A program made the translations under genes and the position numbers. From assembly GCA_028293625.1 (NCBI GenBank), contig JAQGOL010000038.1, positions 1-60,674 on the forward strand: a stretch of 60,674 nucleotides of DNA, in the 5' to 3' direction. The notes beneath the pieces were generated by a model that had not been told where the DNA came from, did no database searches, and worked only from the letters and a program-made list of their open reading frames with translations. Shown here in pieces: positions 60,553 to 60,674 of the stretch (positions are counted from its first letter, which is position 1; each line of letters begins with the position of its first letter). Source of the DNA: Chthoniobacteraceae bacterium (GTDB lineage Bacteria > Verrucomicrobiota > Verrucomicrobiia > Chthoniobacterales > Chthoniobacteraceae).

Positions 60553-60674
60553 AGACTGTGTGAAAAGTATTTGGCGGGAGCCATCGTGGTTTTCTAGCAA
60601 TTTGCCCCTTGTTTTGGCAAGATCAGTGCATCCAATGAACTACATTGCCGGCGCCAGCCGTGACCAAAGCCTGC
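60553..60674. other. Right-edge tail, no gene seen
   Basis: The last 120 bases contain no clear ORF. They could be the 3' end of a further cassette or lead toward the integrase region. Confidence 0.4.

Overview
The window (60,674 bp, GC-rich) looks like chromosomal DNA of a Verrucomicrobiota bacterium, most plausibly the Chthoniobacterales/Spartobacteria group. This is inferred from gene content: a giant surface protein with an N-terminal LEQRIAP motif, a PEP-CTERM protein built of autotransporter-associated beta-strand repeats, a diheme-free cytochrome c/copper monooxygenase fusion, a flavodoxin-less sulfite-reductase-type flavoprotein, and an Anbu proteasome-like peptidase. No 16S gene is present to confirm it; only the 3' end of a 5S rRNA gene and its terminator lie at the left edge. 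Layout: 0.2-6.7 kb holds small housekeeping and membrane genes (cysteine-cluster protein, HI0933-type flavoprotein, DUF309 protein, two CNNM/CBS membrane proteins, an FAD/NADPH reductase, a GIY-YIG protein). 6.7-9.7 kb is a compact minus-strand operon dapA-dapB-folK-panB (lysine/peptidoglycan, folate and pantothenate synthesis). 9.8-15.3 kb has an MFS exporter and a two-gene sensor kinase operon. 15.8-25.7 kb mixes hypothetical envelope genes, an ABC ATPase plus binding protein without a permease, an NAD(P)H-type flavoprotein, a TIGR01777 epimerase, a peptidoglycan amidase, a holin-like membrane protein, Anbu and trpF. 25.7-55.7 kb is dominated by two giant minus-strand genes for secreted repeat proteins (4,183 and 3,079 aa), separated by secreted enzymes and a DMT exporter. 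Four dispersed intergenic elements made of tandem hexanucleotides (CTTAAT/CTTACT and complements), arranged as inverted arms around a short GC-rich core, punctuate this half. The last 4 kb (about 56.8-60.6 kb) is a gene-cassette array: short minus-strand ORFs, six of the seven directly followed by an attC-like site (RYYYAAC ... imperfect hairpin ... GTTRRRY), with a seventh attC-like hairpin entering from the right edge. In three cassettes the TAA stop lies inside the attC core. The integrase would be expected to the right of the window. One cassette boundary carries what looks like the 3' end (domains V-VI) of a group II intron without its reverse transcriptase. A decayed DNA/RNA non-specific endonuclease gene with a lost ATG and two single-base deletions lies at the left border of the array. 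The cassette array with its intron remnant and the hexamer inverted-arm elements are the two most novel signals.
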